Origin: Acidomonas methanolica
GTDB taxonomy: Bacteria > Pseudomonadota > Alphaproteobacteria > Acetobacterales > Acetobacteraceae
NCBI RefSeq assembly: GCF_004346035.1
Contig: NZ_SLZN01000030.1
Span: forward strand, 1-32,429
DNA length: 32,429 bases
Reading direction: 5' to 3'
Position numbers and translations under genes: made by a program. Under the pieces are notes generated by a model that saw only the letters and a program-made list of their open reading frames with translations, searched no databases and had not been told where the DNA came from. Below are positions 7,116 to 16,038 of the stretch, piece after piece (positions within the stretch are counted from its first letter, which is position 1; each line of letters begins with the position of its first letter).

Positions 7116-9137
7116 TTATCGTCCCGACGTCAGTGTAAGAACCCGCTCCGGCGCGACGCGGCGCCGGAGCAGATCGAGCAGCCCGAGAAGATTGCCCCGC
7201 GCCCGGCCGCGCCGGTCGGCATAGGGCTCCGGATTCACGCTCCGGACCGTGTTGATCAGCAGATGGCGGCCCGCGCTGCGCAATGCGTGGTCCCACGGAT
7301 ATGTGCCCTTGGCCGCGAGATAGATCGGATTGACCACCTGCGAATAGCCCAGCCGCAGGCCGGACGTCTTGCCGCGCTTGCTGCCGAGATGCACGCCCTC
7401 CGCCCGCATGGCGCGGATGATCCGGCCGCGGCTGCGGTCACGGAGCGCGCGCGAGAAATCCATGTCCTCATACCAGCCATAGAGCGGCAAACGCTCGTCG
7501 AAGCGCAACCCGGCCGCGCGGATCGCGTCGAGACGGAAGGCCATGTTGCACCCGTAGGTGTTGAACGCCTCGATGACGGCGTCCGCCGGGGCGTCGGCCG
7601 GACGCCGCAACCATTCGAGCGCGTATTCGGCCGTCAGGCCCGGTCCCTTCGCGCCGTCCTCCAGCACGCGGCCCGTCACGCCAACGATGCGCGAATCGCT
7701 GCGGAACGCCGCAATCATCTCCTCAATGTAAGTCGGCGCGAGGAAGAAATCATCGTCGAGAAACAGGACGATATCCGCCTCGTTCGCGATCGAATCGAGA
7801 ATGGCGTTGCGCTGGGCCGTCAGCCCCAGCCGCCCGGTGAGGAAACGGAGCACGCCCTCCGGCCAGTTCTGCGGCGCCGCGATCCCCGCGATGTCGCCGG
7901 GCGTGGCATGGCTGATGACGACGGTGTCCGGCCGCATTGTCTGGCGGCCCAGATCACCGATCAGCGCGGCGAGGACCTCCGGCCGCCCGCTGGTCGCGAT
8001 CCCGATGGCCACGCGCGGATGATCCGTCAGCGGCGTGCCCGCGTCATCCGCGAGCACCTCGCGCGACAGGGCGACGTGCCGCAGGGCGTAGGCCGCGGAA
8101 TTGACGGCGTCGCGAATCCGCTGCTGCCCGGCGAGGGCCATCTCCCGCCGCAGCCCGGCATCGGCGGCGAGCGCCTCGATCGCCTCGGCCAGCGCGGCGG
8201 GATCGCCCGGCGGCACATAGCGGACAGCCTGGTCATCGAAATAATCCCGCAGCCCGCCGACATCGGTGGCGACGACCGCGATCCCGCGCAGAAAGGCTTC
8301 CTCGATCACCGTGATGCCGGAGGCGTGGCGGTTCGGCTGCAAGGGAACGACCACGATATCCGATGAATCGTACAGCTCCATCAAGGCACCGTTGTCGCGC
8401 GCCGAGACGAGCCGCGCGCGCGGTGCCTCGTGGAACGCACGCGACGCTTCCCTGCTGCGCGAGGCGACGCGCAGTTCCGCTTCGGGCAGCCGCGTCATCG
8501 CCGCGGCGAGCACCGGCCAGTCGCGATGCTCGTCATTGCCGAGCGCTACCAGCCGCAGGGGCACGGCTTCGGCGCGTGGGGCCGGGGCGCGCATCTCGTC
8601 GGCGCGGATGCCGAAGATCGTCTGCTCGGCGCGCAGGAAGGGGAACAGGGCGCGCGCATCCGCAAGATTCAGTGCTGAAAGAACGGTCAGCACATCCAGA
8701 CGCCGCAGAAGCCAGCGGAAGAAGAGACGCCGGGGCCAGGGCTGACGCCTCCAGCGTTCCACCAGCCAGACCACCTGCCCGATGACGCGCGGCGGCCGCG
8801 CCGGACGCAGGAGGCGCAAGGCGAGGAGCACGCCCAGCGTCTGCGATTCCGCATGCGTCCAGACCACATCCGCTGCGAGCAGCCCATGCCTGTTGCGCCA
8901 GACATGGACGAGATCGAAACCGAGCACTCCCCGCACGAGATAGCGCCGCAGCCGCGCGAGACGCGATTCTGGCGCGTCTTCGGAATAGACGACCGAGACG
9001 TCCGGCCCGGCGGCGCGGTCATAGCCATAGGCCTGAGGTTCGTTGATGCCGAGAATCTTCCCGTCTTCCCAGCGTTTGCGCCAGGACGCACCGCCGAAAC
9101 CATAGGCAAGCTGGACGAAGGCTTTCAACGGCGTCAC
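7116..9137 (-). CDS. Two-domain glycosyltransferase (GT4-like plus GT2 fusion)
   Basis: A 673-residue protein with two glycosyltransferase halves in one uninterrupted frame. Residues about 1-370 are a GT-B/GT4-like domain, with SDIVVVPLQPNRHASGITV before the paired glutamates E279/E280 and GIAVVATDVGGLRDYF after them. Residues about 376-673 are a GT2 domain that opens with VAIGIATSGRPEVL and has the LFLDDDFF metal site at 458-465. The start codon is GTG at 9137, one base after the upstream TGA; I accept it because the N-terminal MTPLKAFVQLAYGFGG reads on without a better start. Two activities imply two consecutive sugar additions by one polypeptide. The domain order and continuous frame argue against a sequencing artefact joining two genes. 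Confidence 0.85.
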   Translation of the reverse strand: MTPLKAFVQLAYGFGGASWRKRWEDGKILGINEPQAYGYDRAAGPDVSVVYSEDAPESRLARLRRYLVRGVLGFDLVHVWRNRHGLLAADVVWTHAESQTLGVLLALRLLRPARPPRVIGQVVWLVERWRRQPWPRRLFFRWLLRRLDVLTVLSALNLADARALFPFLRAEQTIFGIRADEMRAPAPRAEAVPLRLVALGNDEHRDWPVLAAAMTRLPEAELRVASRSREASRAFHEAPRARLVSARDNGALMELYDSSDIVVVPLQPNRHASGITVIEEAFLRGIAVVATDVGGLRDYFDDQAVRYVPPGDPAALAEAIEALAADAGLRREMALAGQQRIRDAVNSAAYALRHVALSREVLADDAGTPLTDHPRVAIGIATSGRPEVLAALIGDLGRQTMRPDTVVISHATPGDIAGIAAPQNWPEGVLRFLTGRLGLTAQRNAILDSIANEADIVLFLDDDFFLAPTYIEEMIAAFRSDSRIVGVTGRVLEDGAKGPGLTAEYALEWLRRPADAPADAVIEAFNTYGCNMAFRLDAIRAAGLRFDERLPLYGWYEDMDFSRALRDRSRGRIIRAMRAEGVHLGSKRGKTSGLRLGYSQVVNPIYLAAKGTYPWDHALRSAGRHLLINTVRSVNPEPYADRRGRARGNLLGLLDLLRRRVAPERVLTLTSGR

Positions 9138-9138
9138 C

Positions 9139-9549
9139 TCAATACGCTCCCACTACGATCACCTTTTCTTCTTTCCGGCGCGCCGCCATTTCCGCCGCGC
9201 CTCGCGCCTTCACGGCATGGGTGCGGTCCGGGACTTCATGGCAGGCATGCTCGCCGCCACGCAAAGTCAGCGTATAACGCGCGTTCACCACCGCGACGAA
9301 GCGCGCGCCCGCATTCCAGCGCGCAAGATGCCCACCCGCCCGGACAGGAACCGGATCCGAGATAAACATTCTTTTGCCATTCGCGTCGGTGACGCTGCAC
9401 CACAGCAGCGCCTTCGGCGGGGCGGCATCCGGAGCGACGTCCCCGGACGCAATATCCCCCGGAGCAATATCCCCGGGACCAGCCTCCTGCGCGGCCGCCA
9501 TGCCGACCGGCAGAAAGACGCAAACGGCCAGAAGCACCGCCTTACGCAT
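9139..9549 (-). CDS. Small secreted protein with pentapeptide repeats, function unknown
   Basis: A 136-residue protein with a clear signal peptide (MRKAVLLAVCVFLPVGMAAA, cleavage after residue 20). A Pro/Gly/Asp-rich linker made of three imperfect pentapeptides (PGDIA, PGDIA, SGDVA) follows, then a compact C-terminal domain with two cysteines (one in LLWCSV, one in HACHEV), which could form a disulphide in the periplasm. It overlaps the preceding GT4 gene by 8 bases and runs into the GT fusion with a one-base gap, so it is a genuine operon member. I do not recognise the family. Location suggests a periplasmic accessory of EPS assembly. Confidence 0.7.
   Translation of the reverse strand: MRKAVLLAVCVFLPVGMAAAQEAGPGDIAPGDIASGDVAPDAAPPKALLWCSVTDANGKRMFISDPVPVRAGGHLARWNAGARFVAVVNARYTLTLRGGEHACHEVPDRTHAVKARGAAEMAARRKEEKVIVVGAY
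9434..9478 (-). repeat. Three tandem 15-base repeats inside the small secreted protein gene
   Basis: Units 9434-9448, 9449-9463 and 9464-9478 are variants of GCAATATCCCCCGGA on the plus strand; the last two differ at one or two bases. They encode the PGDIA/SGDVA linker. Such arrays can change copy number by slippage, altering linker length in frame. Confidence 0.8.
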
Positions 9550-10654
9550 GGCGCAGCTCCTGCTGAATGATGTCGAGAAACTGGTCCGCCGCGCGCTCCC
9601 AGCGATAGAGCGCCGCTTGCCGCCGCCCCGCCTCGCGCAATGCCGCCGCGCGCGCGGGATCGTCCAGAATTTCCAGCACCCGCGCCGTCAACTGCGCCGG
9701 GGTCGCGCCATAAAGCGCCGCCTCGCCGCAGATTTCCCGCAGAACCGGAATATCCCGCGCGACGACCGGACAGCCGCAGGCCATCGCCTCGACGGGCGGC
9801 AGGCCGAACCCTTCATAGATCGACGGAAAGACGAAGCATGCCGCGTTCTCATAAAGCCCGCGCAACTCGCCATCGGACACGCGACCGACATAGATCGCCG
9901 TCGCCAGCCCGGCCTCGCCCCCCTGCCCGGCGTTGCTGAACACGCGTCGATCCACCCCTCCGCTGATGACGAGCTTGCGCCCCTGCCCGGCAAGGGTAGC
10001 GGCCAGATCGCCCAGCGCCGGGAAATCCTTGTGCGGCGCGTTGTTGCCAACGGCGAGCACATAGCCGCCACGCGCCAGCCCGTGACGCCGCAGCGCCCCT
10101 TCATCGGCGGCGACACGGGTGGCATGGTCGGCGCCCTCCGTCACGAGGCCGATCCGTTCCGGCGCGATCCGCAAATGCCGCGCGATGTCGCCGCGCGCGA
10201 AATGCGAGACCGTCACGATCCGCGTACGACCCAGCGTCAGGGCGCGATGCAGCAGTTTGTAATAGATCCGGAACGGACGCGAATAGGAATGAGGGGTCGA
10301 AAACACGCCCGCGTCATGGATCACCACGATCTGCCGTCGCCCGGACACGAGCGGCAGTAAGGGCGCGGTATTGCCGAAATTGACCAGCAAACCGCCCGCC
10401 GCCGCGCGGGGCAGTTCGAACTGCTCCCAGGGAGGGCCGCCCAACCGCCCGACGCGACGCATCTCCAACCCGCCGCTGCCCGCCGCATCGATCTCGCCTT
10501 TTCCCGGCATGAGCAGAACCGGGCGCGGCAGCCTGTCCGGCCAGCGCACGGCGAGGGCGCGCGTCATCTCGGTGGCGAAACGCTGCACACCGCTCAGGGA
10601 CTGGACGAGAAAACGGCCGTTCAGAAAGACGGTCGGCGTGGCGCGCGCGATCAT
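9542..10654 (-). CDS. Family 4 glycosyltransferase
   Basis: A 370-residue GT-B enzyme. Visible signatures are SGVQRFATEMTRAL near the N-terminus, VSHFARGDIARHL, the nucleotide-sugar region VGNNAPHKDF and the EGFGLPPVEAMACGCPVVARD stretch with the E-x7-E pattern typical of retaining GT4 enzymes. It likely adds a hexose or deoxyhexose to the growing EPS unit. The frame is open to 10759, but the ATG at 10654 overlaps the wzc-like stop as ATGA and begins the recognisable domain (MIARATPTVFLNGRF). Its own stop overlaps the next gene by 8 bases. Confidence 0.88.
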   Translation of the reverse strand: MIARATPTVFLNGRFLVQSLSGVQRFATEMTRALAVRWPDRLPRPVLLMPGKGEIDAAGSGGLEMRRVGRLGGPPWEQFELPRAAAGGLLVNFGNTAPLLPLVSGRRQIVVIHDAGVFSTPHSYSRPFRIYYKLLHRALTLGRTRIVTVSHFARGDIARHLRIAPERIGLVTEGADHATRVAADEGALRRHGLARGGYVLAVGNNAPHKDFPALGDLAATLAGQGRKLVISGGVDRRVFSNAGQGGEAGLATAIYVGRVSDGELRGLYENAACFVFPSIYEGFGLPPVEAMACGCPVVARDIPVLREICGEAALYGATPAQLTARVLEILDDPARAAALREAGRRQAALYRWERAADQFLDIIQQELRHA

Positions 10655-12846
10655 CCCGCCGCGGCCAACGCCTTGTAACGCGCATAGACGCCCATCCGCC
10701 CGCCTTCGTCGCCGCGCAGATTGTCGAGCTGGACGCCCGTCAGCACGGCGCCGAGGCATCGCGCGTCATAGGCCCGCAGAAGCCGCGCCGCCTCGACGAC
10801 GGACGCCGCATCCGTGCTCTGCCATTTGACCGCCAGGATCACGCCGTCGGCCATGGACGCCACCGCTCCGGCCTCCGGAAAAGCGAGAACCGGCGGCGTG
10901 TCGATGATGATCTGATCGTACACCGCGCGATGGCTCTCGATGAACGCGCCGATCGCCGCGAAATCGAGCGCGTCCCGGCGGCGAAGCCGGGGCGCGGCCA
11001 GCACGTCGACTCCCGGCCGCACATTGGAGAAAAAGCTCTTTTCCCCGCCGGAGACGCCGAACATCCGCAGCACGCTGGGGTTATAGGGATCGCAATCGAT
11101 GACGAGCGCCCGCTGCCCGCGCGCGGCCATGCTGGCGGCCAGGGAGATCGAGAGAGTCGTCTTGCCCTCGCCGCCCTGCGCCGAGGTCACGACCACCACC
11201 TGGGCGCGCAGCGCGATCTGCCCGAAGCTGAGCATCGTGCGGATCGCATTCAGCATCTGTGTGTAGACGAAATCCTCATCGCCGAATTGTTGCAGCATGT
11301 TGCCCTTGAAATTGGGCAGGATGCCGATGCCGAAGAGATGCGTCCGCTGCTCCAGCTCGGCCAGCGTGCGGATGCCGCGCCGCCCGCGATCGCGCAGGAG
11401 CGCCGCCCCGACGCCCGCCGCCAGCGCCAGAACCAGCGCGATGGCCCCATATTCCTTGCGCGGCGGCCCGGCAGGCGCCAGAGGCACCTCGCCCGGAGTG
11501 ATGACCCGCACCTCGGCCTGCTGGATCGTCGTTTCGGCCGAAATCTGCGTCAGCCGCGAAAGATAGTCGCGATAGACGGACTGCGCCGCGGTCGCCTCGC
11601 TCAGAAGCTGGCGCAGCTTGATATTCGCCCGCCCCTCGGTGGTGACGTTGGACTGAAGGCCTTGCGTCTGGGCCTTCAACGCATCGACCCGCCCCTGCGC
11701 CGCCCGGACCTCATAGTCCAGCCCATGCAGAATCCGCCCCGTATCCGCGGCAATCTGGGCGCCGATGCGCGCCGATTGCGACTGCGCCGCGCGCAGTTCC
11801 GGATTCTGCCCCAGCGCCGTGGTCGAAAGCATCGAGATGCGCGCATTCACGGTGGCTTGCTGGAGTGCGAGATTCTGGATCAGCTGCGAGCCGGTCACTG
11901 CCGAAAGCGCGCCAGCATCCCCGCTCGCGGCGGCGGCCGATGCCTGCCTGTATTGCGCCTGCACGCGGGCCAGATCCGCCTCCGCCGTGCCGAGTTCGCG
12001 GTTCATCTGCGCCAGCCGTGCATCCGCCGGGGTCATGGGCAGGGTCTCGCGCCCACGTTCCTCCCCGCCTTCCGCGATCGGATTCAGCCCCTGCTCTTCC
12101 CGGTAGCGCGAGACCGCCTGTTCGGCCTGCTCCGCCTGATGCCGCAAGGGGGCGATCTGCTCCTCGAGCAACTCGCTCGCATGCCGCGCCGCGTCGATCT
12201 TCGCCTGACGCTCATAGCTCAGATAGGCCGCGACATAGGCATTGGCGATCGCCGCCGCCCGTTGCGCGTCCGCCGCACGGGCGACGACGTCGATAATGGT
12301 CGACCGGCCGTCATTCGATATACGGACGTGACCCATCAGCATGGCGGCGGTCAGGCGGAAACGCTGCGTCGCGGTCAAGGGTTCGGGGTGTTTCTTCAAC
12401 CCCGCGCGAATCATCAGCCGCGTCAGTGCCGAGGGCTGAATCGCCTGCCGGTATTCGTCCGTATCCTCCAGCCGCAGCGAGCGCGTCACCATCTCCGCGA
12501 TGACGGGACTGCGGAGAATGCCGACCTGCGTGTTGATCGCGACGAGATCGACCGCCTGGTCCGCGTAGGGATTTTGCGGGGTGGCGGAAATCATCTGCCG
12601 CGCGCCGACCATGACCTCGGTCGCCGATTCGTAATAGGGCTTCAGCGTGACGATCCAGCCGGCCGCCGCCAGCAAAATGATGCCGGCGACCAAGATCATC
12701 GCCAGCTTCTGCCGGCGGATGATGGCGAACACGCGGCCGACGCTGATGAAGTCCTCGTTCCCTTCCGGGCCTCCGGGCGGGGCGAAGCGCAATTCCGCCC
12801 CAATCGGTTGGGACGGCATGATCGACGTCACGGCGCGATGAGTCAT
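10651..12846 (-). CDS. Wzc-type polysaccharide co-polymerase with BY-kinase domain
   Basis: A 731-residue inner-membrane protein controlling EPS chain length and export. An N-terminal Wzz domain begins near ISVGRVFAIIRRQKL and the first membrane span (AMILVAGIILLAAAGWIV). A long coiled-coil periplasmic part follows. The second span, GAIALVLALAAGVGAAL, is preceded by the Pro-rich PLAPAGPPRKEY. The cytosolic ATPase has Walker A SAQGGEGKTT near residue 555, Walker A' LVIDCDP and Walker B IIIDTPP. The C-terminus has only two tyrosines (YARYK) instead of the long tyrosine cluster of enterobacterial Wzc. GTG at 12855 is also possible, but AGAG lies about 8 bases before the ATG at 12846. It follows the priming enzyme by 21 bases. 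Confidence 0.92.
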   Translation of the reverse strand: MTHRAVTSIMPSQPIGAELRFAPPGGPEGNEDFISVGRVFAIIRRQKLAMILVAGIILLAAAGWIVTLKPYYESATEVMVGARQMISATPQNPYADQAVDLVAINTQVGILRSPVIAEMVTRSLRLEDTDEYRQAIQPSALTRLMIRAGLKKHPEPLTATQRFRLTAAMLMGHVRISNDGRSTIIDVVARAADAQRAAAIANAYVAAYLSYERQAKIDAARHASELLEEQIAPLRHQAEQAEQAVSRYREEQGLNPIAEGGEERGRETLPMTPADARLAQMNRELGTAEADLARVQAQYRQASAAAASGDAGALSAVTGSQLIQNLALQQATVNARISMLSTTALGQNPELRAAQSQSARIGAQIAADTGRILHGLDYEVRAAQGRVDALKAQTQGLQSNVTTEGRANIKLRQLLSEATAAQSVYRDYLSRLTQISAETTIQQAEVRVITPGEVPLAPAGPPRKEYGAIALVLALAAGVGAALLRDRGRRGIRTLAELEQRTHLFGIGILPNFKGNMLQQFGDEDFVYTQMLNAIRTMLSFGQIALRAQVVVVTSAQGGEGKTTLSISLAASMAARGQRALVIDCDPYNPSVLRMFGVSGGEKSFFSNVRPGVDVLAAPRLRRRDALDFAAIGAFIESHRAVYDQIIIDTPPVLAFPEAGAVASMADGVILAVKWQSTDAASVVEAARLLRAYDARCLGAVLTGVQLDNLRGDEGGRMGVYARYKALAAAG

Positions 12847-12867
12847 CGGGATCACTCTGTTCAGGAC

Positions 12868-14358
12868 TCAGCGCGCGCCGCGTCGCTGCAGCACCGCCGG
12901 GACGGTTTTGGCCAGGATCGCTACGTCGTGCCACAAAGTCCAGTTGCGAACATACCAGCGATCCAGTTCCACCCTGCGGGCATAGCTGGTGTCACTCCGG
13001 CCGCTCACCTGCCACAGGCCCGTGATGCCCGGATGGGCCGCATAATAAAATTCGATTTCCTCGCCGTAATGCCGCATTTCCGCCCGCACAATGGGGCGCG
13101 GCCCGACGAGACTCATCTCCCCGCGCAATACGTTCAGGAGCTGCGGCAATTCGTCGAGGCTGGTCTTGCGGATGAAATGTCCGATTCGCGTGATGCGCGG
13201 ATCGCGGCTCAGTTTCTGCGTGCGGTTCCACTCCTCGGCGGCCTCCGGATCGGTGGCCAGAATCCGCGCCAGGATCTCGTCGCCGTTGCGGGCCATGGAG
13301 CGGAATTTCAGGCAGCGGAACTCGCGTCCGCCGCGTCCGATACGGCGATGTCCGTAGATCGGCTGCCCGCCATCGAGGGCGATGAGAACATAAAGAACGA
13401 GAAAGACCGGCGAGGCGATCAGCAGGATGAGGGCCGCCGCGATCATATCAAACGCCACCTTCACGCCACGCAGGATGGGGTCTTCGAGATTGCTGCGATA
13501 GGAGAGAAGGATCGTGTCGTGACTGAAATAGGCGGCGGTGCTGAAAGAATGCGCCGGCAGGTTGGCGGTCGGCGGAATGGCCACGAACGGGATGCGCCGC
13601 CGCGTGAGGCATTCGATCAGTTCGCTCCCCTCGGCTGAAGCCGGCTCGACGCAGAGCAGGATGCGGAACGGACCGTCGCGGCCGAGCGTGGGAGAACGGG
13701 AAATCTGCCGGAGCGCCTCGTCCGGCGAGAGGGCGCCGACGATCTTGTAGCCGGGCAACGATTCACTGTCGATCACGCGGCGCGCCGTCTCCACATCCTC
13801 GGGACTGCCCACCGAGATGATCGGAATCTGCCACAAGCCGAAACGATGCAGCACGCGGCGGCAATATTGGCGCCCGGCCTCGGCCAGAAACGGAAACAGG
13901 AGCCAGGGTAGCAGCAACTCGACACGCGGGCCGTTCAGATCGAACGCGAACGCGCAGAAACCCGCGGCGAGCAGCGCGAAGCCGGAGACCGCGATCAACC
14001 GCCCGAACTCGCTCCAGAAGGAACGGCGCGAGGTGTAGACACCAGCCAGCACGAAATACAGCAGGATGCAGAGCGCGATGGGCAGCGTATGCACGAGCGC
14101 CAGATGGAAGTGCCGCGTGACCGGCGTCAGATCCGGCGCGCGTCCCGACACATCGCGCATTCCCCGCGCGAGGAACACGCCGAACCAGACCGACGCCGCG
14201 AGTGCCGCCGCGTCGCTGGCTATCAGCAGGCAACCCGTCGCCCGCGCGCACCACGGATGCAGCATGAGGGCGGCGAGCCTCTGCGCCGCCGAGACCGTTT
14301 CGACACCCGCGTCAATCACCCTTCCGACCGGCGGACGCCGAATATCCACCCCGATCAT
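12868..14358 (-). CDS. Polyprenyl phosphoglycosyltransferase (EPS priming enzyme)
   Basis: A 496-residue inner-membrane enzyme of the WbaP/GumD/ExoY type, which transfers a sugar-1-phosphate from a nucleotide sugar to undecaprenyl phosphate to start each repeat unit. Several hydrophobic segments (about 43-140) precede a Rossmann-like CoA-binding-type middle domain (about 175-290). A membrane re-entrant helix follows (VAFDMIAAALILLIASPVF, about 301-319), then the catalytic domain with KFRSM (351-355), SLDELPQLLNVLRGEMSLVG (400-419) and PRPI (420-423). The ATG at 14358 follows a strong AGGAAAGG at about 7 bases, so I prefer it over the upstream start at 14382. It is the first gene of the minus-strand EPS operon. 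First sugar (glucose or galactose) is not determined. Confidence 0.92.
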   Translation of the reverse strand: MIGVDIRRPPVGRVIDAGVETVSAAQRLAALMLHPWCARATGCLLIASDAAALAASVWFGVFLARGMRDVSGRAPDLTPVTRHFHLALVHTLPIALCILLYFVLAGVYTSRRSFWSEFGRLIAVSGFALLAAGFCAFAFDLNGPRVELLLPWLLFPFLAEAGRQYCRRVLHRFGLWQIPIISVGSPEDVETARRVIDSESLPGYKIVGALSPDEALRQISRSPTLGRDGPFRILLCVEPASAEGSELIECLTRRRIPFVAIPPTANLPAHSFSTAAYFSHDTILLSYRSNLEDPILRGVKVAFDMIAAALILLIASPVFLVLYVLIALDGGQPIYGHRRIGRGGREFRCLKFRSMARNGDEILARILATDPEAAEEWNRTQKLSRDPRITRIGHFIRKTSLDELPQLLNVLRGEMSLVGPRPIVRAEMRHYGEEIEFYYAAHPGITGLWQVSGRSDTSYARRVELDRWYVRNWTLWHDVAILAKTVPAVLQRRGAR

Positions 14359-14673
14359 TACTTCACCTTTCCTCGCCGACATTCGCCACCTCGCTCATTC
14401 GATGAGAAAATTACCGAGATATAAATCGGACTACCGGCGGTCGTTTGTAAATGTCCCGATACCGCTATGTCATTCCATGAGGGCAAGCTGTATTGCCCGA
14501 CGGAAACTCTTCGGGAGCTATAGCGCGGCGGTCTGCGGCGAAGACAATTAATAAAGCATTAAAGCATAGAAAACAGGAATTTTTCCGCATGCCCCGGATG
14601 GGTCTGGCGTCCATGAGATCCATCTGTTAATTTTTTTGCGATAATCTGAAGAGCCCGTTCGAACGCGGAGTAT
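14359..14673. other. Divergent intergenic region between the two EPS arms
   Basis: This 315-base stretch holds no credible gene and must carry promoters for both EPS arms. It is AT-richer than the surroundings, with TAATTTTTTT and an extended GATAAT (14640-14645) placed 28 bases before the plus-strand gene, a plausible -10 box. A GGGCAA/TTGCCC dyad (14481-14486, 14493-14498) overlaps a CCCGA/TCGGG dyad (14496-14500, 14511-14515). The two hairpins are mutually exclusive. A shared operator controlling both arms would fit here. Confidence 0.55.
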
Positions 14674-15984
14674 ATGTGCTTGGTCCCGGTCTTCCGCACG
14701 GTAATATTAGCCGCAGCAATGCTGGCGTGCGGCGTGGCGAGGGCGCAGATCATCACGCAGAATCTCTCCGCGCTCGGCGGTCCGCCCGACGACCCGGCCA
14801 TGGACGCCCTTCAGGCCGACACGCTTCAGCGCTATGCCGCGCAGGGCTGGAATTTCGGCCCGCTCTCGGTGCATGGCTACGCGTCCCAGGGCGTCGGCTA
14901 CACCAACAACGCGGATCGACTCTATGGCGGTCATCCAAGCGTCGCCCTCCAGACCAACGCGGAACTGGGCGGTCGCCTGCTGGAAACCGCAGGACGGACG
15001 GACGTGATGCTGAGCGTCAATTCGCTGCATTACCCGAGCCGAAGCATCCAGGACCGGACGAACTGGACGGCCGGCCTGCAAGGATACCGCGATTTCGGCA
15101 TGAACCGCCTCTCCTACAGCTACAACCATCAGAAGCTCACCCAGATGCCGACCGATCTCGGCGCCGCCGCGCTGGACCGCCCCGTTCCCTACCGGCTCGA
15201 TGCCTTCGATCTCAATCTTCTCGTCCCGACTCGCGGCAGGATCTCGATCGTGCCGGATGTGCGGCTCAACAGCTTCAACTTCGATAATATGAGCACCACC
15301 GACCCGTATCTCCGGCAAGCCTATCGCAACCGCGTCGTCGTCAGCGAAGGCGCCGCCCTGCGTTACGCGCTCGCGGATGACAGCGCGCTGCTCGCTCTCA
15401 TGCAGGGCACGGAAATCCGCTACACGAACGACCAGCTCCACCTTCCGTCACGCGATTCCAATGGCCTGGCGGCGCTCGCGGGCTATGAATATTCCGGCGC
15501 CGGGCTGTGGCGCGTGCGGATGGTCGGCGGTTATCAATATCGCCGCTACGCCAGCGCGCTCTACAAGCCGATCGACACGTTCTACGCGGAGGTCGACGGG
15601 CGATGGGTTCCGACGCGGCTGACGCAAGTCACCTTCAGCCTGTCGCGCGGCATCGCGGACAGCGCGGCGGAATCGGTCGTCGGCTTCATCTACACGACCG
15701 CCTCCGTCAGGGTGCGCCATGTCTATGCGCGGAATATCGTGCTGGAAGCGGGGGTCAGCGTCCAGCAGGGCGGCGGCCCCTCCACCCCGGAAATCTTCCG
15801 CGGCACGCCTCTGTACATGGAGCGCAGATCGCAATCCAACGTGGCGTTCGATCTCAGCGGCGGCTGGTCGATCGACCGTCATTTTGTACTTGGTCTCCAG
15901 AACCAGTTCCTGAATGCCAACGCCGTCGGCAGCACCCGATATAATATCGACACCGCGACATTGACTCTTCACTATTACCTTTAG
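14674..15984 (+). CDS. Outer-membrane beta-barrel protein of the EPS locus
   Basis: A 436-residue protein with a signal peptide (cleavage after GVARA, residue 24). The mature part is built of alternating hydrophobic/polar strands rich in Tyr, Arg and Thr (for example RLSYSYNHQKL, WRVRMVGGYQYRRYA, LTQVTFSLSRG, VRVRHVYARNIVLEAGV) and ends in ATLTLHYYL, a plausible last strand. It therefore looks like an outer-membrane barrel of perhaps 16-18 strands. GGAG sits close upstream of the ATG. It is transcribed directly ahead of the short Wza-like lipoprotein, so I infer a role as the outer-membrane conduit for the polysaccharide. Family details are unknown to me. Confidence 0.82.
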   Translation: MCLVPVFRTVILAAAMLACGVARAQIITQNLSALGGPPDDPAMDALQADTLQRYAAQGWNFGPLSVHGYASQGVGYTNNADRLYGGHPSVALQTNAELGGRLLETAGRTDVMLSVNSLHYPSRSIQDRTNWTAGLQGYRDFGMNRLSYSYNHQKLTQMPTDLGAAALDRPVPYRLDAFDLNLLVPTRGRISIVPDVRLNSFNFDNMSTTDPYLRQAYRNRVVVSEGAALRYALADDSALLALMQGTEIRYTNDQLHLPSRDSNGLAALAGYEYSGAGLWRVRMVGGYQYRRYASALYKPIDTFYAEVDGRWVPTRLTQVTFSLSRGIADSAAESVVGFIYTTASVRVRHVYARNIVLEAGVSVQQGGGPSTPEIFRGTPLYMERRSQSNVAFDLSGGWSIDRHFVLGLQNQFLNANAVGSTRYNIDTATLTLHYYL

Positions 15985-16038
15985 ACGGGAACCAGCCCGA
16001 TTTCCCCCCCCTCCCCGCTTTTCAAGGATACGTTCTCC

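Noticed and set aside
7116-9137. The GT4-GT2 gene considered as two genes joined by a frame error
   Set aside because: The linker reads through in one frame with normal codon use and contains no start site or gap typical of this operon's junctions.
10930-13638. A 902-codon plus-strand open frame
   Set aside because: It lies antisense to the wzc-like and priming-enzyme genes, both with clear motifs. Its translation is Arg-rich and featureless.
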